Source: Massilia oculi (GTDB lineage Bacteria; Pseudomonadota; Gammaproteobacteria; Burkholderiales; Burkholderiaceae_D). Taken from it: DNA of 64,000 nt. The notes beneath the pieces were generated by a model, which was given only the letters and a program-made list of their open reading frames with translations, did not search any database and had not been told where the DNA came from. This document shows positions 1 to 9,228 of this stretch, piece after piece. The stretch spans positions 2,542,001 through 2,606,000 of the forward strand of contig NZ_CP029343.1 in the NCBI RefSeq assembly GCF_003143515.1. Reading direction: 5' to 3'. Position numbers and translations under genes: made by a program. Every line of letters begins with the position of its first letter. The first letter of the stretch is position 1.

Positions 1-653
<653 letters not shown>

Positions 654-668
654 TCGCGCCGGACCCAT

Positions 669-698
669 GAAAAAACCGTGCCGAGGCACGGTTTTTTG
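669..698 (+). terminator. Rho-independent terminator of hemB
   Basis: A stem CCGTGCC/GGCACGG with a 2-nt loop is flanked by an A-run on the left and a T-run on the right. It lies just after the hemB stop codon. The A/T flanks on both sides let it also work for the converging minus-strand gene that ends at 719. Confidence 0.9.
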
Positions 699-718
699 TT
701 GGCGACGTTGACGCTGCC

Positions 719-1660
719 CTAGCGTGCCGGCACCGGCCTGTAATCCGGGAACATTTCCTTGTACAGGAATTCCACCAGCTGATCGGTATCCTGCGGCCTT
801 GCGCTGAGCTTCACCACACGCCCCAGGCGGTGCGAATCCCACTCGAAATCGCCCTTCTTCTCGCGCCGGATCAGCTCGATCATCTTCTTGATGACGGCGG
901 TCTCGATATCGCGCTCGCTGCCCTGCTCCACCGTCACCGCCGTCAGCCAGCGCCGCTTGAAGCTCGGGTTCCAGCCCCGGAACTTGAGGTCCATGGTATT
1001 GAAGGTCTTGTTCGACACCGAGAAGATGCCGCCCGTCTCGTTGCTGTCGTCGGTGCCGCGGCCATTGATGGCGGCGATGTTCGCCAGCGCGTTGCGGGTG
1101 CCGCGCGCGGCGTCGCTTTCCTGGGCCGGCACTTCGGCGCCGGTCGGCGCGCCGCGGCGCTCGCGCTGGGCCTTCACATAGGCCGCCATGTCCATGTCGG
1201 GCGGCACCTCGGTCGGCGGCTGCTGGCGCTGCGGTTGCGGCGGGGCCGGGGGCGCGGGACGCTCGTCCGGGACCGTGATGGTGTCCGGCAGGCGCTGGAC
1301 GATGATGCGCTCCTGTTCAACGCGCGGCACCGGCGGCGCCGGCAGGGGACGCGGCGTCGGACGCGGCGCCGATTCGACGGGCGAGGTTTCCTGCAGCGGC
1401 GCCACATAGACGACCTGGCTGTCGCCCTGGTCCTCGGAGGCCGGGCGCGCCGTGCGCTGCTCCGGTTCCTTCGGCTCGTAGAACCATAGCAGCACCAGCA
1501 ACAGGTGAACGGCGAGCGTGCCGGCCACGCCGTAGCGGCTCGGTTTCTTGCGACCGTACTTCATCCCCAGCCCGTAACGCGGCCCCGAGGGCGGCAAGGA
1601 CTGTCCGCAGTGGGAACACACTTCACTGTCCTGGTCGTAGGTGTGGGAATGGTCACGCAA
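719..1660 (-). CDS. TonB-like membrane-anchored proline-rich protein with an N-terminal CxxC motif
   Basis: 313 residues, function not recognised. The N-terminus carries CSHCGQ (residues 15-20), a possible half zinc ribbon, followed by a basic stretch and one hydrophobic segment (about residues 44-62, ending LLLVLLWFYEP). After it comes a long Pro/Arg/Glu-rich region (about 65-165) and a folded-looking C-terminal domain (about 210-313) rich in charged residues. The order (cytoplasmic head, one membrane anchor, extended proline-rich periplasmic stalk, C-terminal domain) is that of TonB/TolA-type proteins, but I see no clear TonB C-terminal motif. It converges with hemB and stands alone on the minus strand. 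Envelope protein is an inference. Confidence 0.75.
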   Translation of the reverse strand: MRDHSHTYDQDSEVCSHCGQSLPPSGPRYGLGMKYGRKKPSRYGVAGTLAVHLLLVLLWFYEPKEPEQRTARPASEDQGDSQVVYVAPLQETSPVESAPRPTPRPLPAPPVPRVEQERIIVQRLPDTITVPDERPAPPAPPQPQRQQPPTEVPPDMDMAAYVKAQRERRGAPTGAEVPAQESDAARGTRNALANIAAINGRGTDDSNETGGIFSVSNKTFNTMDLKFRGWNPSFKRRWLTAVTVEQGSERDIETAVIKKMIELIRREKKGDFEWDSHRLGRVVKLSARPQDTDQLVEFLYKEMFPDYRPVPAR

Positions 1661-1793
1661 GATGGATCGGTTTCCTGATAACTACGTCTAAAAAAACGGC
1701 AGAGAGCCGCAGTCTAACCGTTTTGCGGCGCAACCGCATCACGCTAGCCGCCCGGCCGCCCCATCCGATCCATTGATGGTTGTTACCAAATGT

Positions 1794-1844
1794 TTCCGGC
1801 CGCCAGTATCGGAACAATAATGTATCCGATACTGGCGGCCGGAA
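1794..1844. terminator. Perfect 20-bp inverted repeat downstream of the RND pump
   Basis: Two perfectly complementary 20-base arms (1794-1813 and 1825-1844) are separated by 11 bases. It lies 25 bases beyond the stop of the minus-strand RND pump gene, where a terminator is expected. No long U-tract follows on the minus strand (only a short AAACATTT), so it may act as a transcript-stabilising hairpin or protein-binding dyad rather than a classical terminator. Confidence 0.6.
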
Positions 1845-1868
1845 GCCTTTTCTGCCGTGCTGCCCGGC

Positions 1869-4800
1869 TTATACGGGATGCGCCGGGTGCGCCGACGGGG
1901 CCGGATGCGCCGCGTGCTCCTGATCCGCCTTGGCGATCTGTTCGTCGGTCATCGGGCCGGTGCCGCTGTAGCGGTCCAGGTACAGGTAGATCACCGGGGT
2001 GATGTACAGGGTGATGACTTGCGAGAAGATCAGGCCGCCGCACACCGCCAGGCCCAGCGGCTGCCGCAGCTCGGCGCCGGCGCCGATGCCCAGCGCGATC
2101 GGCAGCGCGCCCATCAGCGCCGCCAGGGTCGTCATCAGGATCGGACGGAAACGCAGGATGCAGGCCTCGCGGATCGCCTCTTGCGGGCTCATGCCCAGGT
2201 TGCGCTGGGCGTCGAGCGCGAAGTCGATCATCATGATCGCGTTCTTCTTGACGATGCCGATCAGCATCAGGATGCCGATCATCGCGATCAGGGTCAGGTC
2301 CTTGTCGAAAATCCACAAGGTGATCAGGGCGCCGACGGCCGCCGACGGCAGGCCGGCCAGGATGGTCAACGGGTGGATATAGCTCTCGTACAGCACACCC
2401 AGCAGCACATAGATGACGCCGACCGCCGTGATGATCAGGATCAGCTGGCTCGACTGCGTGTCCTGGAACACGGCGGCGTCGCCGCCATAGGTGGCGATGA
2501 CGGAGGCCGGCAGCTTCATCGCGCGGCCCATGTCGTCGATGGCGGCGGTGGCGTCGCCCAGCGATACGCCCGGCGCCAGGTTGAACGACAGGGTGATCGC
2601 CTGCAGCTGGCCCTGGTGGTTGACCTGCAGCGGGCCGACCGTGCGGCGCACGCTGGCGATGCTCGACAGCTTCACCAGTTCGCCCGACTTGGAGCGCACC
2701 GAGACCCGCGACAGCGCTTCGTCGTAGTAGCGGTCGCTCGCGGCGGCTTCCAGGATCACGTAATAGCTGGCCGCCGTCGAATAGATGGTCGACACCTGGC
2801 GCTCGCCGAAGGAGGCGTACATCACGGTCCGGATATCGTCCATTTCCACGCCCAGCAGCGCCGCCTTGTCGCGGTCGATGTCCACCGTCGCCTGCAGCGC
2901 CTTGTTCTGCGAGTCGCTGTTGACGTCGCGGAAGCGCTCGTCCTTGCGCATGCCTTCCAGGAATTGCTCGGCCCAGCCGCCGATCTCGCCGCCCGACACG
3001 CTCTGCAGCGTGTACTGGTAGCGCGCCTTGCTCTGGCGGCCGCCCAGCTGCAGGTTCTGCTGGGGCGACATGAAGACCTGCACGCCCGGCACCGCGCGGG
3101 TGGCCTTGCGCAGGTCGTCGATCACGAGGTCCATCGGCGGACGCTCGCCGCGGTCTTTCAGCACCAGGAACATGCGGCCGGTATTGCCGCCGCCGCTGAA
3201 CGAGGTCGTGTCCTTCACATAGGGATTGGCGCGGATGATGTCGACCACCTTGCCCTGCAGCTCGGCCAGCGCCATCGACGAGGTGTCTTCCGAGGCCTCG
3301 ACCATCACGCGGATCTGGCCGATGTCTTCTTCAGGGAAGAAGCCTTTCGGCATGGTCGAATACAGCACGCCGGTCAGCACGAAGGTGCCCGCCGCCAGCA
3401 TCAGGACGATGAAGCGGAAGCGCAGCGCCAGGTCGAGGGTACGGCCGTAGCCATTGCGTACCCGCGTGAAACCGGCCTCGAAGCGGCGGCCGATCCAGGA
3501 CATGTCCTTCGGATCGACGTGGCCGCCATCCTTGAGCAGGCGCGAGCACAGCATCGGCACCAGGGTCAGCGAGACCAGGGCCGACACCAGCACGGCGAGG
3601 CCGACAATCACGGCGAATTCGCGGAACAGGAGGCCGATCACGCCCGGCATGAAGAAGATCGGAATGAACACCGCCACCAGGGAAATCGAGATCGAAATGA
3701 TGGTGAAGCCCACTTCGCGCGCGCCGACGAGGGCGGCGGCCATCGGCTTCTTGCCCATCTCCATATGGCGCACGATGTTTTCCAGCACCACGATCGCGTC
3801 GTCGACCACCAGGCCGACCGCCAGCGTGATGCCGAGCAGCGAGATGTTGTCCAGGCTGTAGCCGAACCAGTACAGCAGCGACAGCGCGCCCAGCAGCGAG
3901 ATCGGCACCGTCACCGCCGGGATGAAGGTAGCCGCCGCGCGGTGCAGGAACAGGAAAATCACCAGGATCACCAGCAGCACGGTGCCGGCCAGGGTCAGGT
4001 TGACGTCGTGGATCGCCTCGCGGATCGACAGCGAGCGGTCGTTGACGAGTTCGATCTTGATCGAGGCCGGCAGTTGTCCCTCGAAGCGCGGGATCAGCGC
4101 GCGCACCGCGTCGACCACCTGGACGGTGTTCGCATTCGGCTGGCGCTGCACCATCAGCGAGATCGAGCGCTCGCCGTTCAGGCTGCCCATGGCCTTGACC
4201 GACTGGTAGCTGTCCTGCACCTCGGCGATGTCGCGCAGGCGCACCGGCAGGCCCTCGCGGGTGGCGATGATCAGGTTGGCGAAGTCGGCCGCCCGCATCA
4301 GCTGGCCGCCGCCCTGGATGGTCAGCGCCTGGGTCGGGCCGTCGAGGATGCCCAGCGGCGTGTTCGAGTTGGCCGCGCGCAGCGCCGCCGCCAGCTCGTC
4401 CATCGAGATATTACGGGCGTTCATCAGGTCGGAACGGGCGCGCACGCGCACGGCGAAACGCTTGCCGCCGTTGATCGAGACCTGCGACACGCCCTGCACG
4501 GTCGAGATCGCCGGCGAGATCAGGTTCTCGGCGTAGTCGTTCAGCTCCGACAAGTCCATCGACGGCGAGGTCAGGTGCATGAACAGGATCGGGGCGTCGG
4601 CCGGGTTGACCTTGCGGTACGACGGCATCTCGGTCATCTCGAGCGGCAGGCGGCGCTGGGCGACCAGCAGGGCGGCCTGGACGTCCACCGCCGCCTTGTC
4701 GACGTCGATCTCGTTGTCGAACTCCAGCACGATATTGGTGTCGCCCTGGGTACTGGTCGAGGTGATCAGCTTGATGCCGGCGATGGTCGAGAACTGCTTC

Positions 4801-5003
4801 TCGAGCGGCAGCGCGACCGACGACGCCATCGTCTCGGGGCTGGCCCCGGCCAGGTTGGCGTAGACGTTGATGACCGGCGTGTTATAGCTGGGCAGCGCGG
4901 CGACCGGGATCTGCATGTACGACAGGATGCCGACCAGCACCAGGCTGAGCGACAGCAGCACCACCATCACCGGACGGCGGATACACAATTCGGACAGATT
5001 CAT
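1869..5003 (-). CDS. RND multidrug efflux pump, inner-membrane subunit (MdtB/MdtC/AcrB family)
   Basis: Proton-driven inner-membrane transporter expected to form a trimer that passes substrates to the periplasmic adaptor and an outer-membrane channel. 1044 residues, normal for the HAE1 family. The N-terminus begins MNLSELCIRRPV with the first membrane helix, and the proton-relay Asp-Asp pair is present in VGLVVDDAIVVLEN near residue 405. Two large periplasmic loops and duplicated halves are evident. Its start overlaps the stop of the adaptor gene by 4 bases (ATGA), so the two are translationally coupled. No outer-membrane factor gene is adjacent, so it probably uses a TolC/OprM-like channel encoded elsewhere. 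Closest in character to MdtB/MdtC; substrate unknown. Confidence 0.95.
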   Translation of the reverse strand: MNLSELCIRRPVMVVLLSLSLVLVGILSYMQIPVAALPSYNTPVINVYANLAGASPETMASSVALPLEKQFSTIAGIKLITSTSTQGDTNIVLEFDNEIDVDKAAVDVQAALLVAQRRLPLEMTEMPSYRKVNPADAPILFMHLTSPSMDLSELNDYAENLISPAISTVQGVSQVSINGGKRFAVRVRARSDLMNARNISMDELAAALRAANSNTPLGILDGPTQALTIQGGGQLMRAADFANLIIATREGLPVRLRDIAEVQDSYQSVKAMGSLNGERSISLMVQRQPNANTVQVVDAVRALIPRFEGQLPASIKIELVNDRSLSIREAIHDVNLTLAGTVLLVILVIFLFLHRAAATFIPAVTVPISLLGALSLLYWFGYSLDNISLLGITLAVGLVVDDAIVVLENIVRHMEMGKKPMAAALVGAREVGFTIISISISLVAVFIPIFFMPGVIGLLFREFAVIVGLAVLVSALVSLTLVPMLCSRLLKDGGHVDPKDMSWIGRRFEAGFTRVRNGYGRTLDLALRFRFIVLMLAAGTFVLTGVLYSTMPKGFFPEEDIGQIRVMVEASEDTSSMALAELQGKVVDIIRANPYVKDTTSFSGGGNTGRMFLVLKDRGERPPMDLVIDDLRKATRAVPGVQVFMSPQQNLQLGGRQSKARYQYTLQSVSGGEIGGWAEQFLEGMRKDERFRDVNSDSQNKALQATVDIDRDKAALLGVEMDDIRTVMYASFGERQVSTIYSTAASYYVILEAAASDRYYDEALSRVSVRSKSGELVKLSSIASVRRTVGPLQVNHQGQLQAITLSFNLAPGVSLGDATAAIDDMGRAMKLPASVIATYGGDAAVFQDTQSSQLILIITAVGVIYVLLGVLYESYIHPLTILAGLPSAAVGALITLWIFDKDLTLIAMIGILMLIGIVKKNAIMMIDFALDAQRNLGMSPQEAIREACILRFRPILMTTLAALMGALPIALGIGAGAELRQPLGLAVCGGLIFSQVITLYITPVIYLYLDRYSGTGPMTDEQIAKADQEHAAHPAPSAHPAHPV

Positions 5004-6202
5004 GCCTGTTCGCCCTGCTTGGCTGGCGCCGGCGCGGCGGCCGGCTTGGCGCCCTGCCCGGCCAGGCGCACCTTGCCGCCCGGACGCAGGTTCTGCTTGC
5101 CTTCGGTGATGACCTTTTCGTCGCCCTTGAGGCCGGTAACGGCGGCGCGGTCGCCGAAGGCGTACACGCGCTGCACCGGGACCTGGCGCGCCGAGTTCCC
5201 CTCACCGAGCACGTAGACGAAGGTGCCGTTGGTCGACGTGATGATGGCGGTCTGCGGGATCACCACCGCATTCGCCAGGGTTTGCACCACCACGTTGGCG
5301 GTCACGTACTGGCCCGGCCACAGGGAGGTGTCGCCGTTGGCGAACTCGCCCTTCACACGGATGGTGCCGGCCTGCGGATCGACGGCGTTGTCGATGAAGC
5401 TCAGGCGGCCGACGACCGGTGCATCCTCGTCCTTGCCGCTGCCGGCGCTGTTGCCCGAGTTGACGCGCACTTCGACGTTGCCCCGCTTCTGGGCGGACAG
5501 CAGCGCGCCGAGCGTCGATTCCGGCAAGGTGAACGAGACGTTGATCGGATCGAGCTGGGTGATGGTGGTGAGCGAGGTGGTCATCTGCACCAGGGCGCCC
5601 GGGTGGACGTCGATGGCGCCGACGCGGCCGGCCATCGGTGCGCGGATCGTGGTATAGCTGGCGCTCACTTGCGTGGCGCGGGCCGCCGCCTGGTTCGACT
5701 GCACCAGCGCGCGCTGGGCTTCGACCTGGCTGAGCAGGGAATCGAGGGCGCTCTGGGCCAGGAAGTTCTGGGCCACCAGTTCCTGGCTGCGCTTGTACTG
5801 GCGCTCCAGGTCGGCAAGGGTGGCGGAATCGCGCGCCACCTGCGCTTCGGCGCGCGCGACGTTGGCCATGTCGGCGCGGTCGTCGAGCGAGAACATCAGC
5901 TGGCCTTCCTTGACGAACTGGCCTTCGCGGATATGCACCTTGCGGATCGTCGTAACGGTCTGCGGATGCAGGTTGACCGTCTTCATCGGGGTCACGCTGC
6001 CGTTGGCGAACAGTTCGACGCCGACGTCGCGCCGCTCGGGCGTCACCACATTGACGGTCACCGGCGGCGGGCCGCCGGCGCCGCCCGGCCCCTGGGCCGA
6101 TCCTGCCTCGGCCTTGGCATCATTGCTCTGGTTCAGGTACCAGCCGCCGGCAAGCACCAGCGCCGCGATTCCGGCGATGACGCCGACATTCTTCTTTTTC
6201 AT
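5000..6202 (-). CDS. RND efflux periplasmic adaptor (MdtA/AcrA-like membrane-fusion protein)
   Basis: 400 residues. I chose the ATG at 6202 (MKKKNVGVIAG), because GGGACGAG lies just upstream and it places a hydrophobic anchor right after a lysine-rich start; the longer reading adds 28 unlikely residues. Order: N-terminal anchor (about 6-23), half lipoyl domain, coiled-coil alpha hairpin (QVARDSATLADLERQYKRSQ onward), second half lipoyl domain with IRAPMAGRVGAIDVHPG, beta-barrel and membrane-proximal domains, and a flexible Ala/Pro/Lys tail. Coupled to the pump gene by a 4-base overlap and downstream of a kinase/regulator pair on the same strand. Confidence 0.94.
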   Translation of the reverse strand: MKKKNVGVIAGIAALVLAGGWYLNQSNDAKAEAGSAQGPGGAGGPPPVTVNVVTPERRDVGVELFANGSVTPMKTVNLHPQTVTTIRKVHIREGQFVKEGQLMFSLDDRADMANVARAEAQVARDSATLADLERQYKRSQELVAQNFLAQSALDSLLSQVEAQRALVQSNQAAARATQVSASYTTIRAPMAGRVGAIDVHPGALVQMTTSLTTITQLDPINVSFTLPESTLGALLSAQKRGNVEVRVNSGNSAGSGKDEDAPVVGRLSFIDNAVDPQAGTIRVKGEFANGDTSLWPGQYVTANVVVQTLANAVVIPQTAIITSTNGTFVYVLGEGNSARQVPVQRVYAFGDRAAVTGLKGDEKVITEGKQNLRPGGKVRLAGQGAKPAAAPAPAKQGEQA

Positions 6203-6329
6203 TCTCGTCCCTTGCCGCCCGTCGTCGGCGACTCCATCAATGATCGTGGTGGCCATGCCGCCCGCCCTGGAATGAGGGCGGCGCATTGTCCCACAGTGTT
6301 GTTACCGCTGCGTGTACCGAGTTGTTCGT

Positions 6330-7691
6330 TCACGATTTGTTCGGATAGTAGGCCGGCAGCATCAGGGTCACCTCCAGCCCGGCTTCCGGGTGGTTGGCAA
6401 GGGTGATGCTGCCGCCGTGCTGCTCCGTGATGTTGCGCGCGATCGTCAGCCCCAGGCCGGTGCCGCCCGATTCGCGCGAACGCGAGGTCTCGACCCGGTA
6501 GAACGGGTCGAACACCCGTCCCAGCTCGCTCCGCGGGATGCCCGGTCCGCTGTCGCGGATGCGCACCCGCGCCGTGCCGTTGATGCGGTCGACGCAAACG
6601 CGCGCATCGCGGCCGTACTTCACCGCGTTGTCGATCAGGTTGCCCAGGCAGCGGCGCAGGTCGAGCGGCCGGCCCAGCACCGCCATCGTGGCCTTGCCCT
6701 GCAGCGTGACGTCCTGGCCGGCGTCGCTGGCGTCGGCGCACACCGCCTCGAGCAGCGAATCGAGGTCCAGCATCTGCATCGCCTCGGTGGTGTCCATGCT
6801 GCGCGCCAGCACCAGGCCTTCGCGCACCATTTCCTGCATCGCCGACAGGTCGCCGATCAGGCGTTCCTGCAATTCGTTGTCCGATACTTTCTCGAGCCGC
6901 AGGCGCATGCGCGTGAGCGGCGTCTGCAGGTCGTGGGTGATCGCGGCCAGCATCTGCGTGCGCTGGAAGATGTACTGGCGGATGCGCGCCTGCATCGCGT
7001 TGAAGGCGGCGCTGGCCTGGCGGATCTCGCTGGCGCCCGTGAGGTCGAGCGGCGGACGGTTGATGTCCTGCCCCAGGTCTTGCGCGGCCTGGGCCAGCTG
7101 CTTGAACGGCCGGGTGGTCATGCGCGCCACCAGGTAGGCCAGCACGGCGATGCTGACCATGAACAGGGCCACCAGGATGCGCAGGTCGGTGTCGCCGTCC
7201 CGCGCCAGGCGCGGCGGCAGCACCGACAGGCGCAGCTCGGCGCCATCGCGCAGGTGCAGGTTGAGCGATTCGCAGGCGCCGCCATACGCCATGCTGAGCA
7301 GGCCGTACATCATCGGCAGGCGCTGCGCGGTGTCACAGGCGGCCGGGCGTGCAGTGACCGATTCGACCCGGTAGCCCTTGCCGAGGCGTGCGGCCAGCTG
7401 CTGGGCGAAGGACGTCGCCGGGGCTGCCTCAGGCTGGGTGTCGGCGACTGCGAGTTCCAGGCCGGGGCGGTTGGCGACGTCGAGATAGATCGAGCGCGCC
7501 TCGGCCGGCACGATCTCGGTGGCCATGACCAGCTGCTCGGCGCGCTCGAGCCTGTGCTGCTCGAGCTGGCGCTCCCAGTCGCGCCAGCGCTGGTAGTCGG
7601 CCGCCAGCTGGATCAGCGCGGCCGAGATCCACACGCCCAGCAGCAGCGTGAGGAACACCCGGCCCGTCATCGACCCGAAGAAATCCTTCAC
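6330..7691 (-). CDS. Sensor histidine kinase (EnvZ/BaeS-like)
   Basis: 453 residues from a GTG start at 7691 that overlaps the response-regulator stop by 4 bases (GTGA). The apparently longer frame upstream is the antiphase reading of the regulator gene. Domains: TM1 (about 10-29), periplasmic sensor domain (about 30-165) with two Cys at 119 and 140 that could pair, TM2 (about 170-189), HAMP (about 190-243), HisKA with His253 in ITHDLQTPLTRM, and a HATPase domain with N box (NLIDN, 351-355), G1 (DSGPGIP, 380-386) and G2 (GGTGLGL, 409-415). All catalytic motifs are intact. It probably phosphorylates the regulator encoded just before it; the efflux genes 127 bases downstream are a likely target. 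Confidence 0.95.
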   Translation of the reverse strand: MKDFFGSMTGRVFLTLLLGVWISAALIQLAADYQRWRDWERQLEQHRLERAEQLVMATEIVPAEARSIYLDVANRPGLELAVADTQPEAAPATSFAQQLAARLGKGYRVESVTARPAACDTAQRLPMMYGLLSMAYGGACESLNLHLRDGAELRLSVLPPRLARDGDTDLRILVALFMVSIAVLAYLVARMTTRPFKQLAQAAQDLGQDINRPPLDLTGASEIRQASAAFNAMQARIRQYIFQRTQMLAAITHDLQTPLTRMRLRLEKVSDNELQERLIGDLSAMQEMVREGLVLARSMDTTEAMQMLDLDSLLEAVCADASDAGQDVTLQGKATMAVLGRPLDLRRCLGNLIDNAVKYGRDARVCVDRINGTARVRIRDSGPGIPRSELGRVFDPFYRVETSRSRESGGTGLGLTIARNITEQHGGSITLANHPEAGLEVTLMLPAYYPNKS

Positions 7692-8416
7692 GCCGCCGGC
7701 TCCACCGTCACCTGGCCGGCCAGCACGTAGCCGCCGTTGCGGACCGTCTTGATGATCTGGGGCATGCGCGCATCCTCGCCCAGCTTCTGGCGCAGGCGGC
7801 TGATCTGGATGTCGATCGAGCGGTCGAACGGGTCGGCGTCGCGCCCTTGCGTGAGGTTGAGCAGCTGGTCGCGGTTCAGCACCCGATTCGGATGCTCGAG
7901 GAACACGCGCAGCAGGCGGAATTCGGCGCCAGAAAGCATGATCACGATGCCGTCCGGGTTCAGCAGGTGGCGCGCGGTGAGGTCGAGCGTCCAGCCCGAG
8001 AAGCGCATCTGCTGCACGTTCTCGGACGGCGTGTTGGACGGCATGGCGTGCGAGCGGCGCAGCACGCTGCGGATGCGCGCCAGCAGCTCGCGCGGCTCGA
8101 AGGGCTTGGGCAGGTAGTCGTCGGCGCCCATCTCGAGGCCGAGGATGCGGTCCAGCGGCTCGTTGCGGGCGGTCAGCATGATGACCGGCAGGGTCGAGGT
8201 GGCGCGCAGCTTGCGGCACAGGGTCAGGCCGTCGTCGCCGGGCATGTTCAGGTCGAGCACGATGAGGTCGGGCCGGGTTTCGTCGAGCGCCTTCCACATC
8301 GCCGTGCCGTCGGCGGCGGCCAGCGTCCGGTAGCCGTTCGACTCGAGGTAGTCGGCCAGCAGCGTCCGGATGTCGCGGTCATCGTCGACGATCAGAATCG
8401 TAGAGGGAGTATCCAT
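7688..8416 (-). CDS. OmpR-family response regulator
   Basis: 242 residues: receiver domain with acidic pocket (DDD, 11-13), phosphoacceptor Asp55 in VLDLNMPG, Thr82 and Lys104 in YLPKPF, then a winged-helix DNA-binding domain (about 135-235, ending VRNGGYVLAG). The first gene of a minus-strand set regulator, kinase, RND adaptor, RND pump, and divergent from a Spy-like gene. By analogy with BaeSR of E. coli, which controls mdtABC and spy, it may activate both directions; this is inference from gene order only. Confidence 0.95.
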   Translation of the reverse strand: MDTPSTILIVDDDRDIRTLLADYLESNGYRTLAAADGTAMWKALDETRPDLIVLDLNMPGDDGLTLCRKLRATSTLPVIMLTARNEPLDRILGLEMGADDYLPKPFEPRELLARIRSVLRRSHAMPSNTPSENVQQMRFSGWTLDLTARHLLNPDGIVIMLSGAEFRLLRVFLEHPNRVLNRDQLLNLTQGRDADPFDRSIDIQISRLRQKLGEDARMPQIIKTVRNGGYVLAGQVTVEPAA

Positions 8417-8612
8417 AACCGCAATTATCCGAGTTTATGACCAGCCCGGAGGAGCATTTTGTATCGCTGTGTATAAGCCAATCGGCCCGAAACATATTGA
8501 TACAATGTATGCGGCAGGGGAAACCCCGCGGTTACAGTTTGTGCGCAAGATGGGAACCGTGCAGCGAGCGTTTCGGATGCACGTCAACCAGACTCTCACA
8601 AAGGAATCAACC

Positions 8613-9146
8613 ATGAACACCCTCCGCAAGAACCTCGTGATCGCTCTTACCGCTGCCGGCCTGTTCGGCGCCACCATCGGCGCCCAGGCCCAGACCGCCG
8701 CTCCTGCCGAAGGCCGTCCGGCCTTGACGGCCGAGCAACGCCTGGCCAAGAAGGCCGAGTGGCAGGCCAAGGCCGGCGAGCGCCGCGCGAAAATGGAACA
8801 GCACCGCGCCGAACGCCAGGCCAAGCTGCGCGATGCGCTCAAGCTCAATGCGCAGCAGCAGCCGGCCTGGGACGCCTTCGTCGCCAGCATGGCGCCGCCG
8901 AAGAAGGGTGAGCGCGCCGGACGTGGCGACCGCGCCGCCTGGGCCAGCCTGAGCGCCCCACAGCGCATGGAAAAGCAGATCGCCATGCAGAAGGAGCGCA
9001 CCGCGCGCATGGAAACGCGCCTTGGGGCCCTGAACAGCTTCTATGCCCAGCTGACGCCGGAGCAGCGCAAGACCTTCGACGAGCAGGCCAAGCACCGCAA
9101 GGGCCCGCGCCATCACGGCCATCACGGCAAGCCCGCGAACGCATAA
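8613..9146 (+). CDS. Spy/CpxP-like LTxxQ periplasmic protein
   Basis: 177 residues. ATG at 8613 is preceded by AAAGGAA at a good distance. A Sec signal peptide (residues 1 to about 27, cleavage near AQAQ) precedes a very charged, helical Arg/Lys/Glu/Ala-rich mature protein. Two LTxxQ-type motifs are visible: LTAEQ near 35 and LTPEQ near 147. The C-terminus is His-rich (HHGHHGK), suggesting metal binding. Family members are periplasmic chaperones or metal/stress sensors. Divergent from a two-component regulator that leads an efflux operon, which supports an envelope-stress role. Confidence 0.85.
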   Translation: MNTLRKNLVIALTAAGLFGATIGAQAQTAAPAEGRPALTAEQRLAKKAEWQAKAGERRAKMEQHRAERQAKLRDALKLNAQQQPAWDAFVASMAPPKKGERAGRGDRAAWASLSAPQRMEKQIAMQKERTARMETRLGALNSFYAQLTPEQRKTFDEQAKHRKGPRHHGHHGKPANA

Positions 9147-9164
9147 GCTTCGCGTACATCGCAG

Positions 9165-9209
9165 CGTGGACGGCTTGTCACTTGGTCCACTGGACCAGGT
9201 GACTCCACG
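9165..9209. terminator. Hairpin between convergent Spy-like gene and dsbD
   Basis: An interrupted palindrome: outer arms CGTGGA/TCCACG, then GTCAC-TGGTCC paired with GGACCA-GTGAC around a 3-base loop. It lies between two converging genes and so could terminate both. There is no clear U-tract. Confidence 0.55.
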
Positions 9210-9228
9210 CGTCCAGCCAGCCGCCGCG

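Noticed and set aside
1857..5216. A 1119-residue open frame on the plus strand
   Set aside because: It is the antisense reading of the RND pump and adaptor genes; His/Arg/Asp/Gln-rich low-complexity text is typical of GC-rich shadow frames.
5000..6286. Upstream start of the RND adaptor at 6286
   Set aside because: The extra 28 residues (MRRPHSRAGG...) break the N-terminal membrane anchor pattern; the ATG at 6202 has a good RBS.
6330..8297. A 655-residue frame joining kinase and regulator region
   Set aside because: The first 200 codons read the response-regulator gene out of phase; the true kinase start is the GTG at 7691.
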